Below, one piece after another: positions 15,548 to 23,975 of a DNA stretch of 64,000 nucleotides; position 1 is the first letter of the stretch, and each line of letters begins with the position of its first letter. Made by a program: the position numbers and the translations under genes. Source of the stretch: Gammaproteobacteria bacterium UBA2168 (GTDB lineage: Bacteria; Pseudomonadota; Gammaproteobacteria; Pseudomonadales; Azotimanducaceae); assembly GCA_002327525.1 (NCBI GenBank), contig DCWG01000125.1:1-64000 (forward strand), read 5' to 3'. Under the pieces are notes generated by a model. The model was not told the origin of the DNA. It saw only the letters and a list, made by a program, of their open reading frames with translations, and did no database searches.

Positions 15548-17777
15548 GTATTTCCCCTACGGCGGCATCCAGCGCGATCTGATGAAGCTGGTGGAGGAGT
15601 GTCGCGGTCGAGGAATGACCGTGCGGGTGTATGCGGCCAAGTGGAATGCGCCATTCCCACAAGGGCTGGATTTACGTCTGGCCCCCGTGCGCGCCCTCAC
15701 CAATCACCGCCTGTACGAGCGTTTTGCCGATTGGGTGCGAGACGATCTCGCCGAATCGCCGGTGGATGTGGTGGTGGGTATGAACAAGATGCCGGGACTC
15801 GACGTTTATTACGCCGGAGATTCCTGTTATCTCGACAAGGCGAGTACACAGCGTGGCATCTGGTACCGAACGCTGCCGAGGTATCGTTCGTTCGTACGGG
15901 CGGAGCGTGCTGTGTTCGATACGGGAGTGGATACGGAAATTCTCACTATATCGGCGCGGCAGAAATCCACGTTCAGGCGCTACTACGCTACCCCTGCGGA
16001 GCGCTTCCACGAATTGCCGCCCGGGATCGAGCGCGACCGGGTTGCACGGGAAGATGCCGAGGCGGTGCGCGCCGAGTTTCGCGCTGAGTTCGGGATAGGT
16101 GAGCAGGAGCAGCTGCTGCTGTTTGTGGGATCTGGATTCGTGAAGAAAGGTCTCGACCGCACCCTGCTCGCGTTGAAGGCGCTACCGCGCCGACTGTATA
16201 GAAATACCCGTCTGTTCGTGATCGGAGAGGACAACGCAGATCCGTTCATGAGACTCGCGCGGCGCCTCGGCGTCGATACGCAAGTCACTTTCTTCGCCGG
16301 TCGTGCGGATATCCCGCGTTTTCTGTTTGCCGCGGACGGGTTGCTGTTGCCGGCTTACGACGAAAACGCCGGTATGGTGATACTCGAAGCGATGATTGCC
16401 GGTTTGCCGGCGCTGGTGAGTGGCAACTGTGGGTACTCGCCTTATCTGAGGGAGGCCGATGCAGGCATTGTAAGTGCGGAACCGTTCGACCAGGGCGCGT
16501 TCGATACCGAACTCGTCGAACTACTGACTTCTCACGAACGCGCAGGCTGGTCTTCCAACGGGCGTGCACTGGCGCAGGCGGATATCTATTCGCTGGTGCC
16601 GCGGGCAGTGGACATCATCGCATCGGTCGGCGCCAGGGCGGAGCTGGTTGCCTTCTGTCTGTTCGCCTATTTCCCCTATGGTGGGCTGCAGCGTGATTTT
16701 TTGAAGGTAGCACTCGAGTGCGTGCAGCGAGGCTACCGTGTGCGCGTGTACGCGATGAGTTGGCAAGGCGGCGTGCCGGACGGTATCGAGTGGGTGCCCG
16801 TGCCGCAGAGCGGATTGACTAATCATCGCATCACGGCTCGCTTCGCACAGTGGGTGGCGGGTGACCTCGATCGGCGACCGGCGGATTGCGTGGTCGGCTT
16901 CAACCGTATTCCGGGACTTGACATCTACTACGCGGCCGATTCCTGTTTCGAGGAGAAAGCGAGAAGCCTGCGATCGCTGTGGTATCGATACACAGCTCGT
17001 TATCGGCTGTTTGCACGCTTTGAGCGGGCGGTGCTGGATCCAGGAGGTGACACGCGCATTCTCGTGCTTACCGAGCAGCAGCAGAAACAGTTTCAGGCGC
17101 ACTACGCCACGCCGGACGAACGCTTCGATCTCATGCCGCCGGGTATCGGTACGGATCGCCGGCGCCCTGGAGATGCGGACACCGTTCGTAAGGAATTTCG
17201 TGCCGAATTCGAACTCCACCCCCAGGATCGCCTGCTGCTCCTGATCGGATCGGGTTTTGTGACCAAGGGTGTGGATCGGGCTATCAGGGCACTCGCAGCA
17301 CTACCGAACGAGCGTGGGGTGCGTACGCTGCTGTTCGTCATCGGTGAGGACTCTGCGCGCCCCTTCGAGAAGCTGGCGGGTGATCTAGGCATCGGCGAGC
17401 GTGTGCGCTTCTTTCAGGGACGCGACGATGTGCCGCGTTTTCTGCAGGGCGCTGATCTAATGATCCACCCGGCGTATCTCGAGAGCGGGGGCATCGTGCT
17501 GCTTGAGGCCATCATTGCTGGACTGCCGGTGCTTGCGACGCAAACCTGCGGATTCGCTCCGCGTATCCTTCACGCGGACGCGGGCTGTCTGGTGCCGGAT
17601 CCGTTCGAGCAGAAAAGGCTCGATGCCTTGTTGCAGGACGCGCTAGAAGACAGCGCGCGGCTGGCTCGCTGGTCCGCCAACGGCATTCGCTACGGCCAAA
17701 GCGCTGATCTGTATGCCATGGGGCCGAAAGCAGTAGACGTGATCGAGGCGCGTCTGAAGGAGCAGCGCAGTGTCTGA
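15522..17777 (+). CDS. waaG: Tandem double WaaG: two LPS core glucosyltransferase I units in one chain
   Basis: WaaG (GT4) transfers the first glucose onto heptose II. The usual protein is about 374 residues; this one is 751 because two full copies are fused. Unit 1 (about 1-370) has FPYGGIQRD, NHRLYERFADW, MNKMPGLDVYYAGDSCY, LPPGIERDR, GSGFVKKGLDR and the EX7E pair E281/E289. Unit 2 (about 375-751) repeats all of these: FPYGGLQRD, FNRIPGLDIYYAADSCF, MPPGIGTDR, GSGFVTKGVDR, and E654/E662. The copies are clearly homologous but well diverged. The joint (ASVGARAELVAFC) has no spacer and no obvious second start codon. Both sites look intact, so two sugar transfers are possible. Overlaps: 26 bases with waaC, 8 with waaP. 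Confidence 0.93.
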   Translation: MHLAFCIFKYFPYGGIQRDLMKLVEECRGRGMTVRVYAAKWNAPFPQGLDLRLAPVRALTNHRLYERFADWVRDDLAESPVDVVVGMNKMPGLDVYYAGDSCYLDKASTQRGIWYRTLPRYRSFVRAERAVFDTGVDTEILTISARQKSTFRRYYATPAERFHELPPGIERDRVAREDAEAVRAEFRAEFGIGEQEQLLLFVGSGFVKKGLDRTLLALKALPRRLYRNTRLFVIGEDNADPFMRLARRLGVDTQVTFFAGRADIPRFLFAADGLLLPAYDENAGMVILEAMIAGLPALVSGNCGYSPYLREADAGIVSAEPFDQGAFDTELVELLTSHERAGWSSNGRALAQADIYSLVPRAVDIIASVGARAELVAFCLFAYFPYGGLQRDFLKVALECVQRGYRVRVYAMSWQGGVPDGIEWVPVPQSGLTNHRITARFAQWVAGDLDRRPADCVVGFNRIPGLDIYYAADSCFEEKARSLRSLWYRYTARYRLFARFERAVLDPGGDTRILVLTEQQQKQFQAHYATPDERFDLMPPGIGTDRRRPGDADTVRKEFRAEFELHPQDRLLLLIGSGFVTKGVDRAIRALAALPNERGVRTLLFVIGEDSARPFEKLAGDLGIGERVRFFQGRDDVPRFLQGADLMIHPAYLESGGIVLLEAIIAGLPVLATQTCGFAPRILHADAGCLVPDPFEQKRLDALLQDALEDSARLARWSANGIRYGQSADLYAMGPKAVDVIEARLKEQRSV

Positions 17778-18591
17778 ACTGTTCCTACGAGAGGATCTCG
17801 CCACTCATTTTGGCGGACTCGATGTGCTTGAGATAGCAGATCGTTTGCAGGGCGAGGTTTACCGACAGGTGGCTCGACGCCGCACTGTGCGCATGGAGAT
17901 TGGTGGCCGTGCCTACTTCGCCAAGGTGCACGAAGGTGTCGGTTGGGGAGAGATTTTCAAGAACTGGATGGTTTTGAAGCCGGCGGTGATCGGAGCCGAG
18001 AACGAGTATCTCGCCTGCCTCCATCTCGAGGCCGCCGGTGTGAGGGCACCGACCGTCGCCGGGTATGGATCCAGTGACGGGGGTGCGGCGCAGCGCACTT
18101 CCTGGGTGATCTGCGATGAACTGGCCGGACATCTAAGCCTCGAGGATTTGGTAGCCGACTGGGAAGCACGAGCGCCAACCTCTTGTCAGGTGCACGCGCT
18201 GGTGGAGGGAGTGGCGTCCTTTGTCAGGAACCTGCACGGGGCTGGTGTGGTGCATAGGGATCTATACATCTGCCATCTGTTGATCGATCAGGCAGCGTGG
18301 CGGGAGGGTGAAGTGAAGCTCGCGGTGCTCGACCTGCACCGGGCGCAGATACACGATCGCATTCCCCGGGAATGGCTTCTCAGGGATCTGGCCGCGCTGT
18401 TGTTTTCAACACTGGATCTGGGTTTGAGCCGGTACGCGTGGTTGCGTTTCGTGCGGCGATATCGCGGCCGGGATTTGCACGATGTATTTGATGAGGAAGG
18501 CAAATTCTGGCGGTTGGTTCATGCGCGCGCGCAGCAGCTGTATAGAAAGGGCGAAAGCAAGGGTCTCGTGAGCGGGGCATTCCGGCAGTGA
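17770..18591 (+). CDS. waaP: LPS core heptose(I) kinase
   Basis: WaaP phosphorylates heptose I of the inner core, a modification tied to outer-membrane integrity. The 273-residue protein has a protein-kinase-like fold. The ATP-binding lysine is in AYFAKVHEG, GWGEIFKNW matches the WaaP-specific loop, the catalytic loop is VVHRDLYICHLLI (D164, matching the family position), and the metal-binding DLHRAQ follows. The start is GTG 17770, eight bases inside the preceding gene. The stop overlaps the next gene's GTG (GTGA). Strong match in length and motifs. Confidence 0.94.
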   Translation: MSELFLREDLATHFGGLDVLEIADRLQGEVYRQVARRRTVRMEIGGRAYFAKVHEGVGWGEIFKNWMVLKPAVIGAENEYLACLHLEAAGVRAPTVAGYGSSDGGAAQRTSWVICDELAGHLSLEDLVADWEARAPTSCQVHALVEGVASFVRNLHGAGVVHRDLYICHLLIDQAAWREGEVKLAVLDLHRAQIHDRIPREWLLRDLAALLFSTLDLGLSRYAWLRFVRRYRGRDLHDVFDEEGKFWRLVHARAQQLYRKGESKGLVSGAFRQ

Positions 18592-19973
18592 CCCTGCTCG
18601 ACGCGGAAGCGGTGGCAGCACTCGGTCGAAATCTACCGGCATCGATAGAAATTCCGGTGGACGGTGGCCGCTTCGAGGGGGGAGAGGTGTTGCGCATGTT
18701 GCCCGGGCGTCGGCTGGTGTTGGGAGGACGTTTCCAGGATCGCACGGCCGTGATGAAAGTGTTCGTCGGTCGGAACGCGCGGCGCTATTACGAGCGGGAG
18801 CGGCAAGGCCTGGGGATCCTGTCGGCAGCAGGTGTTCCGGTGCCCGAAGCCTTTTGGCAGGGTTCGGTGCCGGCACGGGGTTGGGGCATGATCAATGCCT
18901 GGGTGGAGGATAGCCGGCCGCTGGGTGATGAGGACTGGGAGCAGGCACCGGTGCTGGCCGCCGTGTTGGCGGTGCTCCACGATGCCGGAGCGACCCACGA
19001 GGACCCGCATCTCGGTAATTTCCTAGTCGCACCCCGGGGTGTTGTCTGTGTGGATGGCGATGGTGTACGACGAGGTGCGGGCCGTGTGACGGAGACCGGT
19101 GGACTCGCCAACCTGGCTCGGATGATCGCGCAGTATCCGCCTCGGCCGGATCAGGATCTCACCGGGGTATTGCACACCTACGAAAGGAAACGAGGGTGGG
19201 GGGTAAACGAAGACCGGTTGCAGCGGCTGACCCGGCATCTGAGCGCCGCGCGCCGCGAACGCACGGAGCGCTACCTGGACAAGACCCTGCGTGATTGCAC
19301 GGAGTTCGCTGAGAGGCGCGTAAAGGGTTCGTGGCATATACACCGGCGTGACGCTGCCTCTGCCGATCTCATAAGTTTTCTCGAAGATCCGGATGCATGG
19401 CTCGCGGATGAGAGCCTGTTGAAGGATGGCAACTCGGCAACCGTGTACCGCACGCGCATGGCGGAGCGCTCGGTCATCGTTAAACGCTACAACATCAAGG
19501 GATTTGTTCATCGGGTACGGCGCTGGATCAAGCCGCGAGCGCGAATCGCCTGGCGCAACGGACACCGGCTTGCCTTCCTGCGCATTCCGACCTCCACCCC
19601 GATCGCGCTGGTCGAGGAGCGCACCGGCCCCCTGCGCGGACGGAGCTGGATCGTGATGGAGGACTGCGGTGACGAGGATTTGTTGGGTGTCGTCAACCTG
19701 GGTGGCTGGCAGAAAAACTGGCTCGACCAGGTGGCCCGAATCCTTATAACCTTCCGCGTTCTCGGTTTGAGTCACGGCGACATGAAGGCCAGCAACTTCC
19801 TGATTCTCGATGGCCTCGTCAGCATCGTCGACCTGGACGCCCTCGCAGAGGCGCCGGAACGCTGCGAACGCGACATCGAACGCCTCATTGCCAACTGGGA
19901 GGGACAGCCGCGGCTGCTCGAACCGCTCATGGATACCCTTCGTATGCACGGACTGCTGGAGACCACACATTGA
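18588..19973 (+). CDS. LPS core kinase with two kinase-like domains (WapQ/PA5006-type)
   Basis: A 461-residue protein made of two lipopolysaccharide-kinase-type domains. Domain 1 (about 30-240) has the ATP lysine in AVMKVFVG (K57), the catalytic loop ATHEDPHLGNFLV (D139) and the metal loop VCVDGDGVRR (D156). Domain 2 (about 275-461) has VIVKRYNIKG (K299), LSHGDMKASNFLI (D399) and SIVDLDAL (D415). All key residues are present in both, so both may be active. The position after waaP and before the carbamoyltransferase matches the Pseudomonas core locus, where such kinases act on core sugars. The start is GTG 18588. The exact acceptor is unknown. Confidence 0.85.
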   Translation: MTLLDAEAVAALGRNLPASIEIPVDGGRFEGGEVLRMLPGRRLVLGGRFQDRTAVMKVFVGRNARRYYERERQGLGILSAAGVPVPEAFWQGSVPARGWGMINAWVEDSRPLGDEDWEQAPVLAAVLAVLHDAGATHEDPHLGNFLVAPRGVVCVDGDGVRRGAGRVTETGGLANLARMIAQYPPRPDQDLTGVLHTYERKRGWGVNEDRLQRLTRHLSAARRERTERYLDKTLRDCTEFAERRVKGSWHIHRRDAASADLISFLEDPDAWLADESLLKDGNSATVYRTRMAERSVIVKRYNIKGFVHRVRRWIKPRARIAWRNGHRLAFLRIPTSTPIALVEERTGPLRGRSWIVMEDCGDEDLLGVVNLGGWQKNWLDQVARILITFRVLGLSHGDMKASNFLILDGLVSIVDLDALAEAPERCERDIERLIANWEGQPRLLEPLMDTLRMHGLLETTH

Positions 19974-21700
19974 TCATTCTCGGATTGTCAGGGGCGCTCG
20001 GTCACGACCCTTCCGCTGCGCTCCTGATCGACGGCGAGATCGTGGCGGCCGCGGAGGAAGAGCGCTTCATTCGTGACAAACATGCGCATGGACACATGCC
20101 CGTCGAAGCTGCTCGCTATTGTTTAGGGCATGCCGGAATAACCGGTGCCCAGGTGGACGTGGTAGCGTTTCCGTACGCCCCCATCAGCCTGTTGCGGCCT
20201 GACCGCTGGCATTACGCACGTCGATACTGGTATGCGCCGGATCGCTCTCTCGATGCTCTGTTGAATGGCAATCGACGCTTCCGGCGTAATCGCGGCCGGG
20301 TGATGAAAGCAGGCGATGAACTCGGTATTGACTGGGAGCGCACGCAATTCGTACCTGTAGAGCATCACTTGTCGCACGCCTCGAGCGCCTATCATCTGAG
20401 CGGCTTTCAGGAAAAAACCGCGATCATGGGGGTGGATGGCAAGGGCGAGTACGCAACTACGTTCTTCGGCTATGGTGAGAACGGACGCATCCATCGTATC
20501 AAGGAATTCTACGACCCCGACTCGTTGAGCGGCGCCTATGGGGCGATGACACAGTATCTCGGATTCGAGATGCTGGACGGCGAATACAAAGTCATGGGCA
20601 TGGCGCCGTACGGCGACCCGCAACGCTATGACCTGTCCCGCATTTTCCAGCCCAAGGGTAAGGGCTTCGAAGTGGACGCCAGATATGTCAACACCGTCGG
20701 TCTGCGGCGCCACAAGGACGAGGGTGTCGGTTTCTACTTCAGCGACGCCCTGATCGAGTGGTTGGGTCCGAGGCGCAAAGGGGATGTGGCGGACGAGCCG
20801 TACATCCACTACGCCGCCTCGATGCAAAAACTGTTCGAGGACTGGTGCCTGAAGCTGATGGAAACCTACCTCGGCGACATTCTCGCTCAGACCGGTAGGC
20901 TCGCTTTTGCCGGTGGAGGTGCGCTCAACGTGAAACTCAACCAGCGCATCGTTGCGCGCGATGACGTGAGCGAGTTGTTCGTACAGCCGGCCGGAGGCGA
21001 CTCGGGCACCTCGCTGGGAGCCGCAACCTACGTTGCTGCGCAGCGTGGAGAAACACTCTCACGCATGAACCACGTCTACCTCGGGCCAAGTTACAGCAAC
21101 GCGCAATGCGTGGAGGCGGTTACATCGAGTCGGTACGCGCTCGAACACAAACAGCTGGAAGATCCGGTGTTGCAGACGGCCGCTTTACTGGCCGATGGGC
21201 ACCCGGTCGCCTGGTTTCAGGGGCGCATGGAATTCGGCCCCCGCGCGCTGGGCGCGCGCAGCATTCTCGGCTGTCCGAGCGTGCCCGGCATCGCTGACCG
21301 CATCAATGAACAGATCAAGTATCGTGAACGCTGGCGGCCGTTCTGCCCGAGCGCCCTCGATCGCGTGGCCGCGGAAATCATCCAGACTGACCACCCTGCT
21401 CCTTTCATGACGATTACATTCGAGGTGGCCGAGCAGTGGCGCGATCGCATCCCCGAGGTGGTGCACGCGGACGGTACCGCAAGGGTGCAGATTGCCACGC
21501 GTGATACCAATCCGCGTTACTACGCGCTGCTAGAGCAGCTGGAGAAACTCACCGGCAATGGTGTGGTGCTCAACACGTCGCTCAATCGCCGGGGCGAACC
21601 CATGGTCTGCTCTCCGCGGGACGCCATAGAGATGTTCATGGGTTCCGATCTCGAGTACCTGGTACTTGAGGATACGCTGGTTACCAAGCGCGATGTCTGA
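19970..21700 (+). CDS. Carbamoyltransferase of the NodU/CmcH family, LPS-linked (WapO-like)
   Basis: A 576-residue O-carbamoyltransferase. It has the N-terminal actin-like fold opening GLSGALGHDPSAALLIDGEI and EEERF, then VEHHLSHASSAYHLSGF and VDGKGEYATTFF. The C-terminal adenylate-forming domain follows with AFAGGGALNVKLN, FGPRALGARSIL and RWRPFCPSAL. The family makes carbamoyl-adenylate from carbamoyl phosphate and ATP and transfers the carbamoyl group to a sugar hydroxyl. In Pseudomonas a gene in this position carbamoylates core heptose; the same role is inferred here from synteny. The start is TTG 19970, overlapping the kinase stop (TTGA). Confidence 0.9.
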   Translation: MIILGLSGALGHDPSAALLIDGEIVAAAEEERFIRDKHAHGHMPVEAARYCLGHAGITGAQVDVVAFPYAPISLLRPDRWHYARRYWYAPDRSLDALLNGNRRFRRNRGRVMKAGDELGIDWERTQFVPVEHHLSHASSAYHLSGFQEKTAIMGVDGKGEYATTFFGYGENGRIHRIKEFYDPDSLSGAYGAMTQYLGFEMLDGEYKVMGMAPYGDPQRYDLSRIFQPKGKGFEVDARYVNTVGLRRHKDEGVGFYFSDALIEWLGPRRKGDVADEPYIHYAASMQKLFEDWCLKLMETYLGDILAQTGRLAFAGGGALNVKLNQRIVARDDVSELFVQPAGGDSGTSLGAATYVAAQRGETLSRMNHVYLGPSYSNAQCVEAVTSSRYALEHKQLEDPVLQTAALLADGHPVAWFQGRMEFGPRALGARSILGCPSVPGIADRINEQIKYRERWRPFCPSALDRVAAEIIQTDHPAPFMTITFEVAEQWRDRIPEVVHADGTARVQIATRDTNPRYYALLEQLEKLTGNGVVLNTSLNRRGEPMVCSPRDAIEMFMGSDLEYLVLEDTLVTKRDV

Positions 21701-22745
21701 AACGGCCGTCAACACGCTGCTGCAAATTTGCCCGAATGACCACCCGCCTTTCCGCGATCTCTGTGCCGTGTACGCGCGCGCTGCCGGGGAGCTCGGCATG
21801 CGAGCTCGTACGGTCTATCTCGCCCCGCCCATGGGCGCGCGGGGCGCACAGGGCGAGCACGCGGGTGTGTCCTATCTCGGCTGCGAAGATCTCGGCCGCT
21901 CGCGGCAAGTGACTCGCGCTTTTAACGCAGCGGTCGATGCGGGGCCCGGCACGCTGGTTCTCTGCCACCGCTACAGGGCTTACCTAATATGGCTTCGGTC
22001 CGGGCAGAGCGCGGCGCGCGTGATCGCGCTGGCGCACGAATTCGGTTTTTTCAAACGCTTGCAACGTCGCGTCATCAGGCGCGTGCTGGCGCGAAAAGTA
22101 GAGTTCGCGGGCGTTTCGCCGGCCGTGGTGGTAGAACTGGAAAAAACGGTGGCGCGTGCGCACGAATTGCCGAACGCGTTGGATCTCGAACAGCTCAAAG
22201 CCCTGTCGCGTGACGAGGCACGACGTGCCCTGGGCCTGCCGGCCGAAGGCCGCCTGTGTGCCGTAGTTGGTCGGCTGCATCGAAAGAAGCGCCCGGATCT
22301 CGCGCTCACCGCCTTCATCGCGGCGGACCTGCCAGGCTGGCGGTTGGTGTTTGTCGGCGATGGCGAGCTGCGGGGCGCCCTTGAAAGTCAGGTGAGAGGT
22401 GAGTCGGTGATCTTCACTGGCTTCGTGGAAGACGCGCGCCGCTATCTGGCTGCATTCGATGCGCTTCTGATGACCTCCAGTGCAGAAGAGGCATTCGGCA
22501 TGGCCGCGCTCGAGGCCATGGCGGCCGGTCTGCCCGTGGTGGCACCCCGGGTGCCGGGACCGCAAAGCGTGCTTGGCGAGTGTGGCTACTATTTCGATGA
22601 TGCGAGTAGCGAACCGGTGGCGCGGGCGCTGTGTGCAGCCGCACGTGATGGTGGGGAGCGCGCGGAAGAGGGCATTGACCGTGTGCGGCGAGACTTTTCG
22701 CTGAGTGCTGTGGTGCGGCGTCTGGATTCGTTGCGTTACTTCTAG
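21693..22745 (+). CDS. Group 1/GT4 glycosyltransferase, LPS core (WapH-like)
   Basis: A GT4-type glycosyltransferase of 350 residues when started at ATG 21693 (MSETAVNTLLQICPNDHPPF), which overlaps the previous gene by eight bases. The C-terminal nucleotide-sugar domain has VGRLHRKKRPDLALTAFI, FVGDGELRGALE, FTGFVEDARRYLAAFD and the EX7E-like block SSAEEAFGMAALEAMAAGLPVVAP. It is the last gene of the core operon, at the position of the Pseudomonas wapH gene. The donor and acceptor sugars cannot be read from sequence; an outer-core hexose transfer is the likeliest role. Confidence 0.85.
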   Translation: MSETAVNTLLQICPNDHPPFRDLCAVYARAAGELGMRARTVYLAPPMGARGAQGEHAGVSYLGCEDLGRSRQVTRAFNAAVDAGPGTLVLCHRYRAYLIWLRSGQSAARVIALAHEFGFFKRLQRRVIRRVLARKVEFAGVSPAVVVELEKTVARAHELPNALDLEQLKALSRDEARRALGLPAEGRLCAVVGRLHRKKRPDLALTAFIAADLPGWRLVFVGDGELRGALESQVRGESVIFTGFVEDARRYLAAFDALLMTSSAEEAFGMAALEAMAAGLPVVAPRVPGPQSVLGECGYYFDDASSEPVARALCAAARDGGERAEEGIDRVRRDFSLSAVVRRLDSLRYF

Positions 22746-22825
22746 CCCAGGCGTGGCCCGTACGACCCGCCCTTACGCGATTCTCGCGTCCGCCGCTGCC
22801 GTGTTGCAGCCCTCTTACCCTCGGA

Positions 22826-22857
22826 CGCAATATGCCGGATATTCCCGGCGGACTGCG
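22826..22857. terminator. Hairpin between convergent core operon and lpxL
   Basis: The 180-base gap after the glycosyltransferase contains CGCA-ATAT-GCCGG, a six-base loop, then CCGGC-GGAC-TGCG: a 5 bp stem, a 4x4 internal loop and a further 4 bp stem. It lies between convergent genes, where a bidirectional terminator is expected, but no clear U-tract follows on either strand. No gene or repeat was seen in the rest of the gap. Confidence 0.35.
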
Positions 22858-22925
22858 CCTCCTTGCAGAGAGAGCAGTGACAAACACGAGCAGCTGTGAA
22901 CAAACGATGATTAGTCAGAGGTTTC

Positions 22926-23876
22926 CTAGTTCTTCTTGTAAAAAGAAGGCTCTCCCTCGGGACGCGTCTTGAAGCGTTTGTGCAGCCACAGGTACTGATC
23001 CGGTCGCTCGCGCAGGACCGCCTCGAGCGTTGCGTTGACGTAGGTCGCCGCGGCCAGTTCGTCGTCGCGTGGGAAGTCCGCCATGATCGGCGTGAACTCG
23101 ATGCGCCAACGGCGCTGTTCGTAGTCGCGGTGCTGAGTCATCATGAGCACGGGGGAGTCGTTGAACCGGGCGAGGCGCGCGGTAGCCGTGATGGATGCGG
23201 TCTGGATGCCGAAGAACGGGGCGAACACCGAGTGCTCGCGGCCATAGTCCTGATCTGCCGCATACCAGATGGCACGGCCCGCGCGCAGGCGTCGCAGGGT
23301 CGCGCGCATGTCGGCGCGCTCGACCACGCCATCGAAATAGAATCGACGTCCACGCACCTGTAGCCATTCCCAGGCCGGATTCTTGTTCGCCCGGTACATT
23401 ACGTCGATATTGCCGAGATCGCGCAGCGCCTGGTTGATGGCGTCCATCACGGCGAAGTGCCCGCCGAGCAGGACCACGCCCCGCCCCTCGGCTACGGCCG
23501 CCTTCAGATGCTCCACTCCCACGAGGTCGAAACGACCGCTCAGATCCCGGCGAGGATTGAGCCACACCATGGCGAGCTCCAGCACGCCGAGCATAACTTC
23601 CATGAAGACGCAGCGCGCGAGCTCTGTACGAGCCTCTTCGTCGAGCTCGGGGAAGCAGAGCCGGAGATTGGTGAGTGTGATGCGCCGTCTGGATCCGCCA
23701 AAGCGAAAAAACAGTGCGCCGAGCGCGTGGCCCAACGGGAACAGCATGGCGAGGGGCATGCGTGCCACCAGCCATCCCAATCCGATGCCGATCCACGTCG
23801 GCCACACCATCGGAGAGAGGATGTGCCGGTGTTTCTTGATTCGTTTCGATGCCACCCCGGGGGTCCTCGCCTGCAC
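22926..23876 (-). CDS. lpxL: Lipid A biosynthesis lauroyl/late acyltransferase
   Basis: A 316-residue membrane-bound acyltransferase of the LpxL/LpxM (HtrB/MsbB) family, which adds secondary acyl chains to Kdo-lipid A. It has one N-terminal hydrophobic anchor (WIGIGLGWLVARMPLAML), the catalytic HX4D motif in LLGGHFAVMDAIN, the following YRANKNPAWEW, and AIWYAADQDYGREHSVFAPFFG, the second conserved block. The WLHKRFKTRPEGE tail is typical. The start is GTG 23876; a second GTG seven codons in is possible. Divergent from hldE across about 100 bases. LpxL versus LpxM specificity is not decided by sequence alone. Confidence 0.88.
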   Translation of the reverse strand: MQARTPGVASKRIKKHRHILSPMVWPTWIGIGLGWLVARMPLAMLFPLGHALGALFFRFGGSRRRITLTNLRLCFPELDEEARTELARCVFMEVMLGVLELAMVWLNPRRDLSGRFDLVGVEHLKAAVAEGRGVVLLGGHFAVMDAINQALRDLGNIDVMYRANKNPAWEWLQVRGRRFYFDGVVERADMRATLRRLRAGRAIWYAADQDYGREHSVFAPFFGIQTASITATARLARFNDSPVLMMTQHRDYEQRRWRIEFTPIMADFPRDDELAAATYVNATLEAVLRERPDQYLWLHKRFKTRPEGEPSFYKKN

Positions 23877-23975
23877 CTCACGCAGGTCCTCAACTGACCG
23901 GGAGGCGCGGCGATTGTAGCAGGGCTTGGATGCCGACCGTGACGGGGAATGTGTGTGATACCATCGCGGCCCATC

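Noticed and set aside
22915-23805. A 296-residue open frame antisense-shifted inside lpxL
   Set aside because: It is rich in Arg/Gly/Ala with no domain pattern, and the overlapping lpxL frame has a full acyltransferase signature; a GC-rich shadow.
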